From: DT-110 sp964342305
GTDB lineage: Bacteria > Bacteroidota > Bacteroidia > Chitinophagales > Saprospiraceae
DNA: 53,636 nucleotides
Direction: 5' to 3'
Assembly (NCBI GenBank): GCA_964342305.1
Contig: CAYFGK010000031.1
Span: 1 to 53,636, forward strand
Of this stretch, positions 34,246 to 43,726 are shown piece after piece. Under the pieces are notes generated by a model, which saw only the letters and a program-made list of their open reading frames with translations, did not search any database and was not told the DNA's origin. A program made the position numbers and the translations under genes. The stretch's first letter is position 1. Every line of letters begins with the position of its first letter.

Positions 34246-37200
34246 ATGTTAGCAAAATATATTCGATTCTTCCTAGAGAATAAGTTGGTAGCATGGCTAC
34301 TGCTTCTCGTTTTTGTTGGATGGGGATTGGCGACCGCTCCCTTTGATTTTGGCATGGATTGGTTACCCCGTGACCCGGTTGCGGTAGACGCTATTCCTGA
34401 CATTGGGGAGAACCAGCAAATTGTCTTTACCAAATGGATGGGGCGATCTCCACAAGATGTAGAAGACCAAATTACCTATCCATTAACTACGGCTCTGCTG
34501 GGAATTCCAGGGGTAAAGAGCATCCGTAGTAACTCCATGTTCGGCTTTTCCAGTATTTACGTCATTTTCAATGATCAAGTGGATTTTTATTGGAGCCGAA
34601 GCCGCATTCTTGAAAAATTGAATTCTCTACCTGCTAACACCTTACCCGAAGGCGTACAGCCTACATTAGGGCCAGACGCCACAGCTTTGGGGCAGATTTT
34701 CTGGTATACACTCGAAGGCAGAGATGCGGAAGGAAACCCGACAGGAGGATGGAATCCTCACGAATTACGAAGCATACAAGACTTTTACATTCGCTATGGT
34801 TTGTCTTCTGCTGAGGGAGTATCGGAGGTAGCTTCTATTGGGGGCTTTGTTAAGGAATATCAGGTGGATGTTGATCCTGATGCTATGAAAACGTATGGCA
34901 TCAGCCTAGACCAGGTAATGCGAGCGATACGAAGTAGCAACCTGGATGTTGGAGCCCAAACGATTGAAATCAATATGGCTGAGTATTTCGTCAGAGGCCT
35001 TGGCTATGTTGAAACCATTGAAGACATTGAAAAAGGCGTAATCCGAGCGAAAAATAATGTACCTATTCGCATCGGTGATATTGCTAGAGTTAGCCTTGGC
35101 CCGGCTACTCGGCGAGGTGTACTGGATAAATCCGGCGCGGAAGCCGTTGGTGGCGTCGTAGTAGCACGATACGGAGCTAATCCTTTAGCTGTTATCCAAA
35201 ATGTAAAAGAAAAGATTCGCGAAATAGAGCCTGGGCTTCCCACCAAAACACTGGCAGATGGTACTGTTTCGCAAGTCAAGATCATTCCATTTTATGACCG
35301 AACCCAACTGATTAATGAAACGATAGGCACCCTTCAGGAAGCACTTACATTAGAAATATTGATCACTATTATTGTAGTGATCCTAATGCTCTTAAACCTG
35401 AAGTCTTCTTTTCTGGTATCTGCCTCATTACCGGTAGCAGTCTTAATGTGTTTCATCGCGATGAGGTACTTTGGAGTAGATGCAAATATCGTTGCCTTAT
35501 CAGGAATTGCCATTGCGATCGGAACAATGGTAGATATGGGCATTGTGTTAGCGGAGAGCATGGTTAATCGAATGGAGTCTGCTCCTGAAGGAGAGAATTT
35601 GCTTACCACTATATATGAAGCGACCATTGAAGTGGCTTCCGCTGTAATTACAGCCGTTGCAACTACAGTGATCAGTTTCATCCCGGTTTTTACTATGGAG
35701 GCTGCCGAAGGTAAGCTTTTTAGACCCCTTGCTTTTACTAAAACATTCGCCCTTGTTGCCTCTATAATTATCGCTATTACGGTTATCCCTGCGCTCGCAC
35801 ATTCACTGTTTTCCGTGCGCACCAATAAAAATATCTTTCGCTACATTGGAAATGGGCTATTGATCATAGCTGGGATTATCGCAACTTATCTGGTACAGCC
35901 GACTTTAGGTTTGATAGTTATTCTTATTGGTATAGCCGGTCTGTTGGGGACATTTATTCAAAGATCGTTCCCCAGATACACTAAAGGGTTTGACTGGTTT
36001 AAAAACATTATTTATGCGGCGGTCGTAACTTTTCTGCTAGCCCGCGTATGGATGCCATTGGGGGTAACCGAAAGCGTAGCTACCAATTTTATTTTCGTAG
36101 GCGGTATTATTGGTATATTGATCACCTTCTTTTATTTAGTTATCTATTTCTATGAAAGGATTCTTCGATTTCTTCTGAGATTCAAGCTTTTATTTATTGC
36201 GGCGGTTACCTTCCTAGTCTATCAAGGGTTTGTTGTTTTTCAGCAGACTGGTGAAGAATTTATGCCCGCTTTGGATGAGGGATCATTCTTGTTGATGCCT
36301 ACCTCTATGCCCCATTCGGGTATGCAGGAAAATATCAAAAATTTACGTCTGCTGGATATGGCCGTGACTGCCATTCCTGAAGTAGAAACTGTCGTTGGAA
36401 AAGCTGGTCGGGTGGAAAGTGCGCTTGACCCGGCCCCTATGTCAATGTACGAAAATGTTATTCTATATAAGTCGGAGTACAGAACGGATAAGCAAGGACA
36501 CCGAATACGATTTAAAGTCGATGAAAATGGTGGATACGTTAGAGATGAAAACGATGAGTTGATTCCAGATAAAAATGGCCAGTATTACCGACAATGGCGT
36601 GACCAGATCCAAAATCCGGATGATATCTGGAATGAGATAGTCAAAGCAACAAAAATACCCGGAGTGACTTCTGCTCCGAAATTACAGCCTATTGAAACAC
36701 GTTTGGTCATGTTGCAGACCGGTATGCGCGCACCAATGGGCATTAAAGTCCGAGGATCAGACCTGCAACAAATCGAGGCTTTTGGACTCGATTTAGAAAA
36801 GCAACTCAAAGAGGTTGAAGGAGTAAAGGATGCAGCAGTTTTTGCAGATCGAATCGTTGGTAAACCGTATTTGCTGCTCGATATTGACCGTGATGCTATA
36901 AGTCGCCACGGATTAACTATCGAAGGAGTTCAACGCCATATTCAGGCTGCAATCGGAGGGATGACCATGACCACCACTGTCGAAGGCAGGGAACGGTATG
37001 CCATCCGAATAAGATATCCCAGAGAAATGCGGGATGATCCAGAAATGCTGAAACGAATTTACTTGCCCTCGGAGAATGGAGGGCAGATCCCTCTTGGAGA
37101 GTTAGTTAAAATAAAATACGAGCAAGGACCGCAGTCCATCAAAAGTGAGGATGGTTTTTTAATCGGCTATGTCCTCTTTGACCGAGAAAAAGAGTATTCT

Positions 37201-37926
37201 GAAGTAGAAGTAGTGAACAATGCACAACGTTACCTAGAAGAACAAATTCGCCAAGGCAAATTAGAAGTACCTGCCGGGATCAGCTATCGTTTTGCCGGGA
37301 ACTACGAACAACAGGTCAGAGCAAGCAAGCGACTTGCCATCGTTGTCCCAATTGCTTTAGCCATTATTTTCTTAATCCTGTATTTCCAATTTAGTTCAGT
37401 CACCATATCTACAATGGTATTCACTGGAGTATTTATTGCTTTCTCCGGGGGGTTCATTTTAATCGGGTTATATGATCAACCCTGGTTTCTGAACTTCGAA
37501 TTGTTCGGTACAAACATGAGGGATCTGTTCCAAATTCGTACCGTTAACCTAAGTGTGGCCGTATGGGTAGGATTCTTGGCATTGTTCGGTATTGCTACTG
37601 ATGATGGAGTATTAGTAGCCACCTTTTTGAAAGACAGTTTTAAAGCGAACAAACCGAACTCTATTCCAGCTATTCGGGATGCTGTTGTCGAGGGGGGCTT
37701 GCGACGGGTTCGTCCGGCTGTAATGACGACGGCTACAACTATTTTGGCCTTACTGCCAGTATTAACCTCCACTGGTAGAGGTGCAGATGTAATGTTACCT
37801 ATGGCTATCCCCTCTTTCGGAGGAATGTTGATACAGACCATAACCATGTTTACTGTACCAGTTCTGTATTCCCTTTGGCAGGAATGGAAACTTAGATGGG
37901 AAAGTCGTTTTCAAACTCAAAATTGA
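34246..37926 (+). CDS. cusA: CusA/CzcA-family heavy-metal RND efflux pump
   Basis: This proton-driven inner-membrane pump exports Cu+/Ag+ (or related cations) through a tripartite channel. Family landmarks include the DMGIVLAESMVNRMES segment, EEFMPALDEGSFLLMPTSMP at the start of the second porter half, GIATDDGVLVATF in the proton-relay helix and RRVRPAVMTTATTILALLPV. Methionines around the porter cleft fit the Cus-type metal relay. At 1226 residues it is longer than the usual ~1040. Extra hydrophobic segments lie at about 525-640, and a charged insertion near 745-785 (KVDENGGYVRDENDELIPD) adds to it. It is followed four bases later by the outer-membrane factor. Confidence 0.93.
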   Translation: MLAKYIRFFLENKLVAWLLLLVFVGWGLATAPFDFGMDWLPRDPVAVDAIPDIGENQQIVFTKWMGRSPQDVEDQITYPLTTALLGIPGVKSIRSNSMFGFSSIYVIFNDQVDFYWSRSRILEKLNSLPANTLPEGVQPTLGPDATALGQIFWYTLEGRDAEGNPTGGWNPHELRSIQDFYIRYGLSSAEGVSEVASIGGFVKEYQVDVDPDAMKTYGISLDQVMRAIRSSNLDVGAQTIEINMAEYFVRGLGYVETIEDIEKGVIRAKNNVPIRIGDIARVSLGPATRRGVLDKSGAEAVGGVVVARYGANPLAVIQNVKEKIREIEPGLPTKTLADGTVSQVKIIPFYDRTQLINETIGTLQEALTLEILITIIVVILMLLNLKSSFLVSASLPVAVLMCFIAMRYFGVDANIVALSGIAIAIGTMVDMGIVLAESMVNRMESAPEGENLLTTIYEATIEVASAVITAVATTVISFIPVFTMEAAEGKLFRPLAFTKTFALVASIIIAITVIPALAHSLFSVRTNKNIFRYIGNGLLIIAGIIATYLVQPTLGLIVILIGIAGLLGTFIQRSFPRYTKGFDWFKNIIYAAVVTFLLARVWMPLGVTESVATNFIFVGGIIGILITFFYLVIYFYERILRFLLRFKLLFIAAVTFLVYQGFVVFQQTGEEFMPALDEGSFLLMPTSMPHSGMQENIKNLRLLDMAVTAIPEVETVVGKAGRVESALDPAPMSMYENVILYKSEYRTDKQGHRIRFKVDENGGYVRDENDELIPDKNGQYYRQWRDQIQNPDDIWNEIVKATKIPGVTSAPKLQPIETRLVMLQTGMRAPMGIKVRGSDLQQIEAFGLDLEKQLKEVEGVKDAAVFADRIVGKPYLLLDIDRDAISRHGLTIEGVQRHIQAAIGGMTMTTTVEGRERYAIRIRYPREMRDDPEMLKRIYLPSENGGQIPLGELVKIKYEQGPQSIKSEDGFLIGYVLFDREKEYSEVEVVNNAQRYLEEQIRQGKLEVPAGISYRFAGNYEQQVRASKRLAIVVPIALAIIFLILYFQFSSVTISTMVFTGVFIAFSGGFILIGLYDQPWFLNFELFGTNMRDLFQIRTVNLSVAVWVGFLALFGIATDDGVLVATFLKDSFKANKPNSIPAIRDAVVEGGLRRVRPAVMTTATTILALLPVLTSTGRGADVMLPMAIPSFGGMLIQTITMFTVPVLYSLWQEWKLRWESRFQTQN

Positions 37927-37930
37927 AATA

Positions 37931-39169
37931 ATGGTAGATCAGCTTATAATACGAATTAGCATTTTGCTGTTGTTGGCTCCCTTATTGGGAATCGGACAAC
38001 CCCTTAATCATTTATTGAATATTGCTAGAAACGATAATCTAGAATTACAGGCTTTGCACCAGGAATATCTTGCCGCTTTGGAAAAAGGGCCACAGGTAAG
38101 TCAACTTCCTGACCCAGACGTTGGAATAGGGGCATTTATATCTCCAGTGGAAACACGCCTTGGCGCGCAGCAAGCAAGGATTGGGGTTTCCCAAATGTTT
38201 CCTTGGTTTGGGACATTGGAAGCAAGAGAACAGGTGGTTCTAACCAACGCCCAAGCGATTTTTGAAAAAGTAGCCAGTACTACCTTGGAATTAGATTTTC
38301 AGGTGAAAAGGGCGTATTACCAACTGTATGAGATCCAAACTGCTCAGAATATAGTCCAGGAAAACATCAGAATCCTGGCATCACTTCGCCGACTTTCTTT
38401 GGCTAAAGTAGAGAGTGGTAAAGCCACTGCGGCTGACGTATTGCGAGTAGACTTAAAGATTCAGGAGTTAGAACAGGAACTTCTGATTCTCGCCAACCAA
38501 TTAGATAAGCCATTAGCCGACCTTAATCAGGTACTAAATCGCCCACTTGATTCACCAGTGGAGGTACAGGATACCCTTGAGTTTGCTCAGATGCCTTTTA
38601 ATAAGGATACCCTGCTTAACAATATCCGCAATACTCATCCAATGCTCAGGATGTTTGCGCTCCAACAGGAAGCCTCCAGAAAAGTTATTGAGCTTAATGA
38701 ACTAGAAGGAAGGCCATCCTTCGGTTTAGGAATGGATTATATACTGGTCAGCCCTCGATCCGATGCTATGCCGATGAATAATGGAAGAGACATTTTCCAA
38801 TTAAGTGCGAGAGTCAGTATTCCGTTGTGGCGTGATAAATATAGAGCAAGAGAACGGGAAGAGAACTTGAAGATTGCTGCTCTAGAAAATCGAAAGCTTG
38901 ATCTAGAGACTCGTTTCCTTTCCATGATCGAGAAGGCCTTCTCAGATTACGAGACTGCTCGTCTTAGGCGTGATTTATATACTCAACAGATAGCTACCAC
39001 AAGAGCTGCCATCCAAATTTTACAAACGGACTACAGCTCGTCGGGTAACAACTTTGATGAATTGCTTAGGCTCGAAAAAGAGCTGGTAGATTACAATCTA
39101 AAAACTCTGGAAGCAATCGTTCAAAGCCAGATCGCTCAGGCTGTTGTTGAGCGATACATCACATTTTAA
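37931..39169 (+). CDS. cusC: TolC-family outer-membrane efflux protein (CusC-like)
   Basis: This protein forms the outer-membrane channel and periplasmic tunnel of the copper/silver RND system. The 412-residue product has a signal peptide (about 1-23, LLLLAPLLGIGQ) and the two long coiled-coil repeats of OEP proteins (ARNDNLELQALHQEYLAALE, KVESGKATAADVLRVDLKIQ, RREENLKIAAL-like repeats and the C-terminal LLRLEKELVDYNLKTLEAIV). It has no lipobox. It lies between cusA (4-base gap) and cusB (11-base gap), clearly one operon. Confidence 0.9.
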   Translation: MVDQLIIRISILLLLAPLLGIGQPLNHLLNIARNDNLELQALHQEYLAALEKGPQVSQLPDPDVGIGAFISPVETRLGAQQARIGVSQMFPWFGTLEAREQVVLTNAQAIFEKVASTTLELDFQVKRAYYQLYEIQTAQNIVQENIRILASLRRLSLAKVESGKATAADVLRVDLKIQELEQELLILANQLDKPLADLNQVLNRPLDSPVEVQDTLEFAQMPFNKDTLLNNIRNTHPMLRMFALQQEASRKVIELNELEGRPSFGLGMDYILVSPRSDAMPMNNGRDIFQLSARVSIPLWRDKYRAREREENLKIAALENRKLDLETRFLSMIEKAFSDYETARLRRDLYTQQIATTRAAIQILQTDYSSSGNNFDELLRLEKELVDYNLKTLEAIVQSQIAQAVVERYITF

Positions 39170-39180
39170 AAAATTATAAA

Positions 39181-40998
39181 ATGAAAAATTATAAAATCAT
39201 TCTCATTGTATTAGTCACTCTAATTGTCGGTTTGGGGGCTGGTTATCTATTGTTTGGAACAATGCAAAATAATTCATCTTCTTCTGACGATCATGATCAT
39301 TCGACGGAAGTCATATCTGACACTCAAAAAGGTCAGATATGGACCTGCTCGATGCATCCCCAGATCAGACAAGATGAGCCAGGTGATTGTCCTATTTGTG
39401 GGATGGAGCTGATCCCCCTTGATGAAGCCAGCTCTAACGATCCACTCGTCTTGGAGATGACACAAGAGGCTGTCAAGTTAGCCAACGTAGAAACGACTAT
39501 CATCGGCTCGACCGGAACTCCTGAAAAAAGCTTCAGCTTATCGGGGAAAATAAAGGAGGATGAAAGGCTTGCCGCCAGCCAGGTGGCCCATATCCCAGGT
39601 CGAATAGAAAAACTGTTTGTTACGTTTACCGGCGAGCAGGTTCGACAGGGGCAGAAATTGGCTACGCTCTATTCTCCCAAGTTAGTAACTGCTCAACAGG
39701 AGTTGTTGGAAGCTCTAAAGATCCAAGATGTCAATGCAGATTTAGTAAAAGCTGCTCGGAAGAAACTGGAATACTGGAAGATCCCTGCGGAACAAATTCG
39801 AGTCATCGAAGAAAGCGGGCAAATTCAGGAGACTTTTACCGTTTTAGCGGATGCCTCAGGGGTCGTCACTAACCGTAGAGTGTCAGTGGGAGATTATGTG
39901 AAGCAGGGTGAAGTATTATTCGATATCGTTAGTCTTAACCGGGTCTGGGTACTTTTTGACGCGTATGAGGAGGATCTGGCCTCCATTGATGTTGGTGATA
40001 GAATTGAATTTACCACTCCGGCAATTCAAAACAGAATGTTTTCGACTCGTATTACATTTATTGATCCTGTTATCAATCCGACAACAAGAGTAGCTTCTCT
40101 GAGGGGTGAATTACGCAATCCCGGTAATGTGCTTAAGCCGGAAATGTTTGTGCGGGGTAAGTTGCAAGCCCAACTTTCCGCAACCAAACAGTTGTTGGTT
40201 CCAAAATCGGCCATTCTATGGACAGGACCGCGATCAGTAGTGTATGTAAAAATTCCAAACACTAATATCCCTTCCTTTCAATTCCGAGAGGTGAAATTAG
40301 GAGAAAGAGTAGGTGAAAATTACCTGGTAGAAAGTGGATTAGAGCCGGGGGAAGAGGTGGTTACCTATGGAAACTTTGCCATCGATGCGGCAGCTCAATT
40401 GAATAACCAAGCCAGCATGATGAATAAGAATGTAATGCTAAAAGGAGCGGATCATGCACAGCATCTACCTGATTATACAGAAAATACTCCAACTGCTTTT
40501 AAGGAACAATTAGTTGAGCTTACTCAAGAGTACCTGGCCTTAAAAGACGCTCTTGTAGCTACTGATCCTATTCAGGCAAGCTACAGTGCTTCAAAGATGC
40601 TTGAAAAGCTTTCTCAGGTCGACATGTCTCTTGTAAAAGGTGATGTTCACCTGTATTGGATGGAACAACAAAAAGCACTTCAGGCACATGGTCAGCAAAT
40701 AACAGAATTGGAAAATATAGAGGAGCAACGCAAACAGTTTGATTTCCTTTCACAAGCTCTTATCAACGCTATAAAAGTATTTGGAATACCAAACGACACT
40801 TTCTATGTCCAGCACTGCCCAATGGCTTTCGATAATGCGGGAGCAGATTGGATTAGCAGTGTGGAAGAAATTAAAAACCCCTACTTCGGAGACAAAATGC
40901 TGACGTGTGGCCTAGTGCAGGAGACAATAACCAAGGATTTCAAAAACCCTGTAATGGAGGAAATGAACAGCACTCCGATGACAACACACAATCATTAA
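39181..40998 (+). CDS. cusB: RND periplasmic adaptor (CusB-like) with N-terminal heavy-metal-binding domain and C-terminal DUF3347-type region
   Basis: The adaptor links the inner-membrane pump to the outer-membrane channel and hands over metal. The order is: membrane anchor (about 5-28), His-rich linker (DDHDH), heavy-metal-binding domain with WTCSMHP (54-60) and DCPICGME (69-76), then the barrel-sandwich and coiled-coil core (about 110-400, IPGRIEKLFVTFTGEQVRQG). A C-terminal extension of ~190 residues resembles DUF3347, with YVQHCPMAFDN and MLTCGLVQE carrying Cys/Met ligands. At 605 residues it is larger than a plain CusB because of the two added metal-binding parts. Confidence 0.92.
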   Translation: MKNYKIILIVLVTLIVGLGAGYLLFGTMQNNSSSSDDHDHSTEVISDTQKGQIWTCSMHPQIRQDEPGDCPICGMELIPLDEASSNDPLVLEMTQEAVKLANVETTIIGSTGTPEKSFSLSGKIKEDERLAASQVAHIPGRIEKLFVTFTGEQVRQGQKLATLYSPKLVTAQQELLEALKIQDVNADLVKAARKKLEYWKIPAEQIRVIEESGQIQETFTVLADASGVVTNRRVSVGDYVKQGEVLFDIVSLNRVWVLFDAYEEDLASIDVGDRIEFTTPAIQNRMFSTRITFIDPVINPTTRVASLRGELRNPGNVLKPEMFVRGKLQAQLSATKQLLVPKSAILWTGPRSVVYVKIPNTNIPSFQFREVKLGERVGENYLVESGLEPGEEVVTYGNFAIDAAAQLNNQASMMNKNVMLKGADHAQHLPDYTENTPTAFKEQLVELTQEYLALKDALVATDPIQASYSASKMLEKLSQVDMSLVKGDVHLYWMEQQKALQAHGQQITELENIEEQRKQFDFLSQALINAIKVFGIPNDTFYVQHCPMAFDNAGADWISSVEEIKNPYFGDKMLTCGLVQETITKDFKNPVMEEMNSTPMTTHNH

Positions 40999-41000
40999 CA

Positions 41001-41390
41001 ATGAATTTGTTATTCCTTATCATCTGTACTGTAGGCGCAATTATTGCTGCCGTCGAATTCTTTCGATTAAAAAGGGATTTAATCGGTGGATTGGTTTTGA
41101 CAGCAATTGCTTTCATCTACGTAGGGTTTGCTGGCAATAACTTAACCGCTATTCTAATCGAAGGTGGGCAAGCAATCCTGTTCCTTCTAATTGCCTATTT
41201 CGGAATAACTAAATATAAATCGTTGATCGGCTTTGGTCTTATTACTCACGGGCTATGGGATTTACTACACCTATTATCTATTAAGAATATATCTCTGCCA
41301 GAAGGATACGAAATATTTTGTATCGGTGTAGACACGATTCTTGGACTTTACTTTTCGCTAAAAATCAACACTAAAAAATTCGAAAAATGA
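41001..41390 (+). CDS. Small four-helix membrane protein (possibly DUF6010-like)
   Basis: This 129-residue protein from the ATG at 41001 has four hydrophobic helices (about 1-20, 24-45, 50-70, 74-100) and GGLVLTAIAFIYVGFAGNN in the second. It has few charges. The family resemblance to DUF6010 is a weak impression. It follows cusB after two bases and overlaps the next gene by four (ATGA), so it is part of the copper operon. No metal ligand cluster is obvious. Confidence 0.6.
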   Translation: MNLLFLIICTVGAIIAAVEFFRLKRDLIGGLVLTAIAFIYVGFAGNNLTAILIEGGQAILFLLIAYFGITKYKSLIGFGLITHGLWDLLHLLSIKNISLPEGYEIFCIGVDTILGLYFSLKINTKKFEK

Positions 41391-41839
41391 ACAGTTACCA
41401 AAAATTTTCACTCATGATGGCCGTATCATTCATCGTAATGTACGGCGTAATGTTCTTGAATGCTGACCAATTCGCCCATGTCATGCTGAGTAACACAAGA
41501 ACCTATATGACGATTTTGATGATTGCTCCGATGATCCTGATTATGATGGGCTTCATGTGGGGTATGTATAAAAGGAAAATTATCAATTATATCACTATGG
41601 GAGCAGCAGTAGTGGTTTTTGTATTCACGTTGCTGATGCTTCGCAATCAAACATTGATCAGCGACATCCAATACATGAAGGCAATGATACCTCACCATTC
41701 ATCCGCAATCATGGTAAGTCAAAAAGCGAATCTTAAAGATCCTGAAGTGAAAAAATTAGCCAAGGAAATTATTGAGGCCCAAAAACGTGAAATAGAACTT
41801 ATGAATAACTTGATCGAGAAGATCGAACAAAACAAATAA
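41387..41839 (+). CDS. DUF305 membrane protein
   Basis: The 150-residue protein has three N-terminal membrane helices (about 7-25, 37-57, 62-80) and a C-terminal DUF305 segment with MIPHHSSAIMVSQKAN and AKEIIEAQKREIELMNNL. DUF305 proteins are ferritin-like four-helix proteins often found in copper and silver resistance blocks. The HH and Met residues may bind metal. It is coupled to the preceding gene by an ATGA overlap. Confidence 0.82.
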   Translation: MNSYQKFSLMMAVSFIVMYGVMFLNADQFAHVMLSNTRTYMTILMIAPMILIMMGFMWGMYKRKIINYITMGAAVVVFVFTLLMLRNQTLISDIQYMKAMIPHHSSAIMVSQKANLKDPEVKKLAKEIIEAQKREIELMNNLIEKIEQNK

Positions 41840-41865
41840 TTTTTCAAATCAAAAAATTGTCGAAA

Positions 41866-42141
41866 ATGAAATCATTGAAATCTTTCAGTTTACTCGTTTT
41901 ATTCTTCGGGTTGGCTTTAATGGTATGGTCTTGCGGAGGAAACAACGCTACTGAAAACCATACTGACCATGATGCCACTCATATGGAATCCCATCATGGT
42001 GAAGGTAAGGAATACACTTCCGCTTATGTCTGCCCAATGCACTGCGAAGGAAGCGGCAGCGAGGACCCGGGCAAATGTCCGGTATGTGGAATGGATTATG
42101 TTGCGCAACAGGAACATACCAAGGATGGACATACCCATTAG
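41866..42141 (+). CDS. Heavy-metal-binding-domain lipoprotein
   Basis: This 91-residue lipoprotein starts at the ATG at 41866 (a TTG at 41857 is less likely). The signal peptide ends with the lipobox MVWSC. A His-rich linker follows (HTDHDATHMESHHGEGKE) and then a YHS-like heavy-metal-binding domain with YVCPMHCEG and GKCPVCGMDYV. It is probably a periplasmic copper buffer delivering metal to the Cus pump. The same domain is fused to the adaptor in this operon. Confidence 0.85.
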   Translation: MKSLKSFSLLVLFFGLALMVWSCGGNNATENHTDHDATHMESHHGEGKEYTSAYVCPMHCEGSGSEDPGKCPVCGMDYVAQQEHTKDGHTH

Positions 42142-42154
42142 TCCCTTTTCGTGG

Positions 42155-42185
42155 ATTAGAAGGCTGCATCGATCGGCCTTCTAAT
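42155..42185 (+). terminator. 10-bp perfect hairpin between metal-binding lipoprotein and beta-propeller gene
   Basis: ATTAGAAGGC and GCCTTCTAAT form a perfect 10-bp stem with an 11-base loop. No strong T run follows, so it may be a partial terminator, an RNA-stabilising stem or a processing site that adjusts expression between the two halves of the copper block. Confidence 0.5.
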
Positions 42186-42208
42186 TCCGCCCATTAAACT
42201 TTAAGCAA

Positions 42209-43438
42209 ATGAAAAAACATTTTATTCTAGGTTTGTTAATAGGTCTATTTGCCTGTCAAAACGAGACTGAGTATTCTAATACAGAAGAACTTGTCTTTAA
42301 AGAAATTCCCACACCTGTGATTGAAGGTGGGGCACCTAACCTCTTTGTCTCAGGAAACGAACAAATAATGCTCTCCTGGGTAGAATACCTTAATGACACC
42401 ACTGATGCTTTACTGTTTTCCAAACTGGAAAAAGGTAAATGGAGTGAGCCTAATGAAATCGCAAATGGTTCAGACTGGTTTGTCAACTGGGCCGATTTCC
42501 CCTCACTTGCAACTTTTTATAGAAAGCCAGATAATGTAGCTGCACACTGGCTGCAAAAAAGTGCCAATGGCACGTATGATTACGATGTACGGATTGCTCT
42601 CTCAGGTGATGGCGGCCAACATTGGGTTCCTTCCTTCATCCCGCACAGGGATGGGGCAGCCGCCGAGCATGGTTTCGTCACGATGTTCCCTCTCCAGAAC
42701 GGACGCATGTTTGCCGTCTGGCTTGATGGCCGGAATACAAAAGGCTCAGAAGGACATAATGATTCTCATGCCCATAGTGGAGCAATGACATTAAGAACCG
42801 CTGAGTTTGACGAAGCGGGGAACCTTTCCGAAGAAGCAGAATTGGACGCAAGGGTATGTGACTGTTGCCAAACCGATGCAGTACTGACAGATTCCGGGCC
42901 AGTGGTCGTTTATCGGGATCGATCGGATGAAGAGATCAGGGATATAGCTATTGTCAGAAAAGTAAATGGTCAATGGTCAGCACCAAAAAGGGTACACGAA
43001 GACAACTGGGAAATTTCTGGGTGCCCGGTCAATGGCCCCGGCATAGCAGCCCAAGGCAATAACATCGCTATAGCTTGGTTTTCTGCTCCTGAAAACAAAG
43101 GTCAAGTCAATGTGATCTTCTCAAAAGATGCAGGAAAAACGTTTACTGATCCTATTCGAATAGATGATGGAGACCCAATTGGGCGGGTAGATGTCGTCTT
43201 TGCTAAGCCTGAAATGGCGTTGGTTTCTTGGATAGAACAAGTAGAGAAAGGAGGAGAAATACGCCTGGCGAAAGTGAGTGCTGAAGGGAAAATCGGCGAA
43301 AGTATTATTGCCACCCAAACAGGTATTTCAAGACAAAGTGGATTTCCAATATTAGAAAAATTAGAGCAGGACTTCCTGCTTGCCTGGACGATGGTTGATT
43401 CTATTACAACGGTAAAAACGGTATCATTTAAACTATAA
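42209..43438 (+). CDS. Sialidase-like beta-propeller lipoprotein
   Basis: The 409-residue lipoprotein (lipobox IGLFAC) has BNR/Asp-box repeats of a six-bladed propeller (ALSGDGGQHWVPS, FSKDAGKTFTDPIRIDDGD). It contains an unusual ARVCDCCQTDAVLTDSG segment (about 209-225) and ISGCPVNGP (about 270), which give four cysteines where a metal site could form. The classical sialidase triad of arginines is not evident to me. A role in sialic-acid cleavage therefore looks unlikely, and a structural or copper-binding periplasmic role fits the neighbours better. Confidence 0.72.
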   Translation: MKKHFILGLLIGLFACQNETEYSNTEELVFKEIPTPVIEGGAPNLFVSGNEQIMLSWVEYLNDTTDALLFSKLEKGKWSEPNEIANGSDWFVNWADFPSLATFYRKPDNVAAHWLQKSANGTYDYDVRIALSGDGGQHWVPSFIPHRDGAAAEHGFVTMFPLQNGRMFAVWLDGRNTKGSEGHNDSHAHSGAMTLRTAEFDEAGNLSEEAELDARVCDCCQTDAVLTDSGPVVVYRDRSDEEIRDIAIVRKVNGQWSAPKRVHEDNWEISGCPVNGPGIAAQGNNIAIAWFSAPENKGQVNVIFSKDAGKTFTDPIRIDDGDPIGRVDVVFAKPEMALVSWIEQVEKGGEIRLAKVSAEGKIGESIIATQTGISRQSGFPILEKLEQDFLLAWTMVDSITTVKTVSFKL

Positions 43439-43452
43439 TCAAACATTACATC

Positions 43453-43719
43453 ATGAAACTCAATCCAAAAAAATTTAGCATCGCTGTAGGAAGCGCAGGC
43501 GTAGTATTCTATTTGGGATGTATTTTGATCATGCTAGCCCTCGGTCAAAAAGGAACAGTTTACTTTTTCAACAGCTTGCTTCACGGCCTGGATGTGTCGA
43601 CCATCCTTCGGATGTCTTATCCCGTTTCTCAAATCTTCACAGGTATCCTTTTCACTTTTATTCTTGGCGGCTTGGCAGGTTTTTCCATCGCGAAGGTTTA
43701 CAATTGGCAATTAAAATAA
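43453..43719 (+). CDS. DUF5676 membrane protein
   Basis: This 88-residue protein has two hydrophobic helices (about 9-30, VGSAGVVFYLGCILIMLAL, and 58-80, FTGILFTFILGGLAGFSIAK) separated by a short amphipathic stretch. This is the DUF5676 layout, a family common in metal-resistance regions. Function is unknown. It lies 14 bases after the propeller gene and seven bases before the copper ATPase gene, so it may be a small partner of that pump. Confidence 0.8.
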   Translation: MKLNPKKFSIAVGSAGVVFYLGCILIMLALGQKGTVYFFNSLLHGLDVSTILRMSYPVSQIFTGILFTFILGGLAGFSIAKVYNWQLK

Positions 43720-43726
43720 TTTAGTT

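Noticed and set aside
42209..43438. Naming the propeller lipoprotein a sialidase
   Set aside because: Asp-box repeats alone do not show sialidase activity, and the copper context and cysteine cluster argue for another role.
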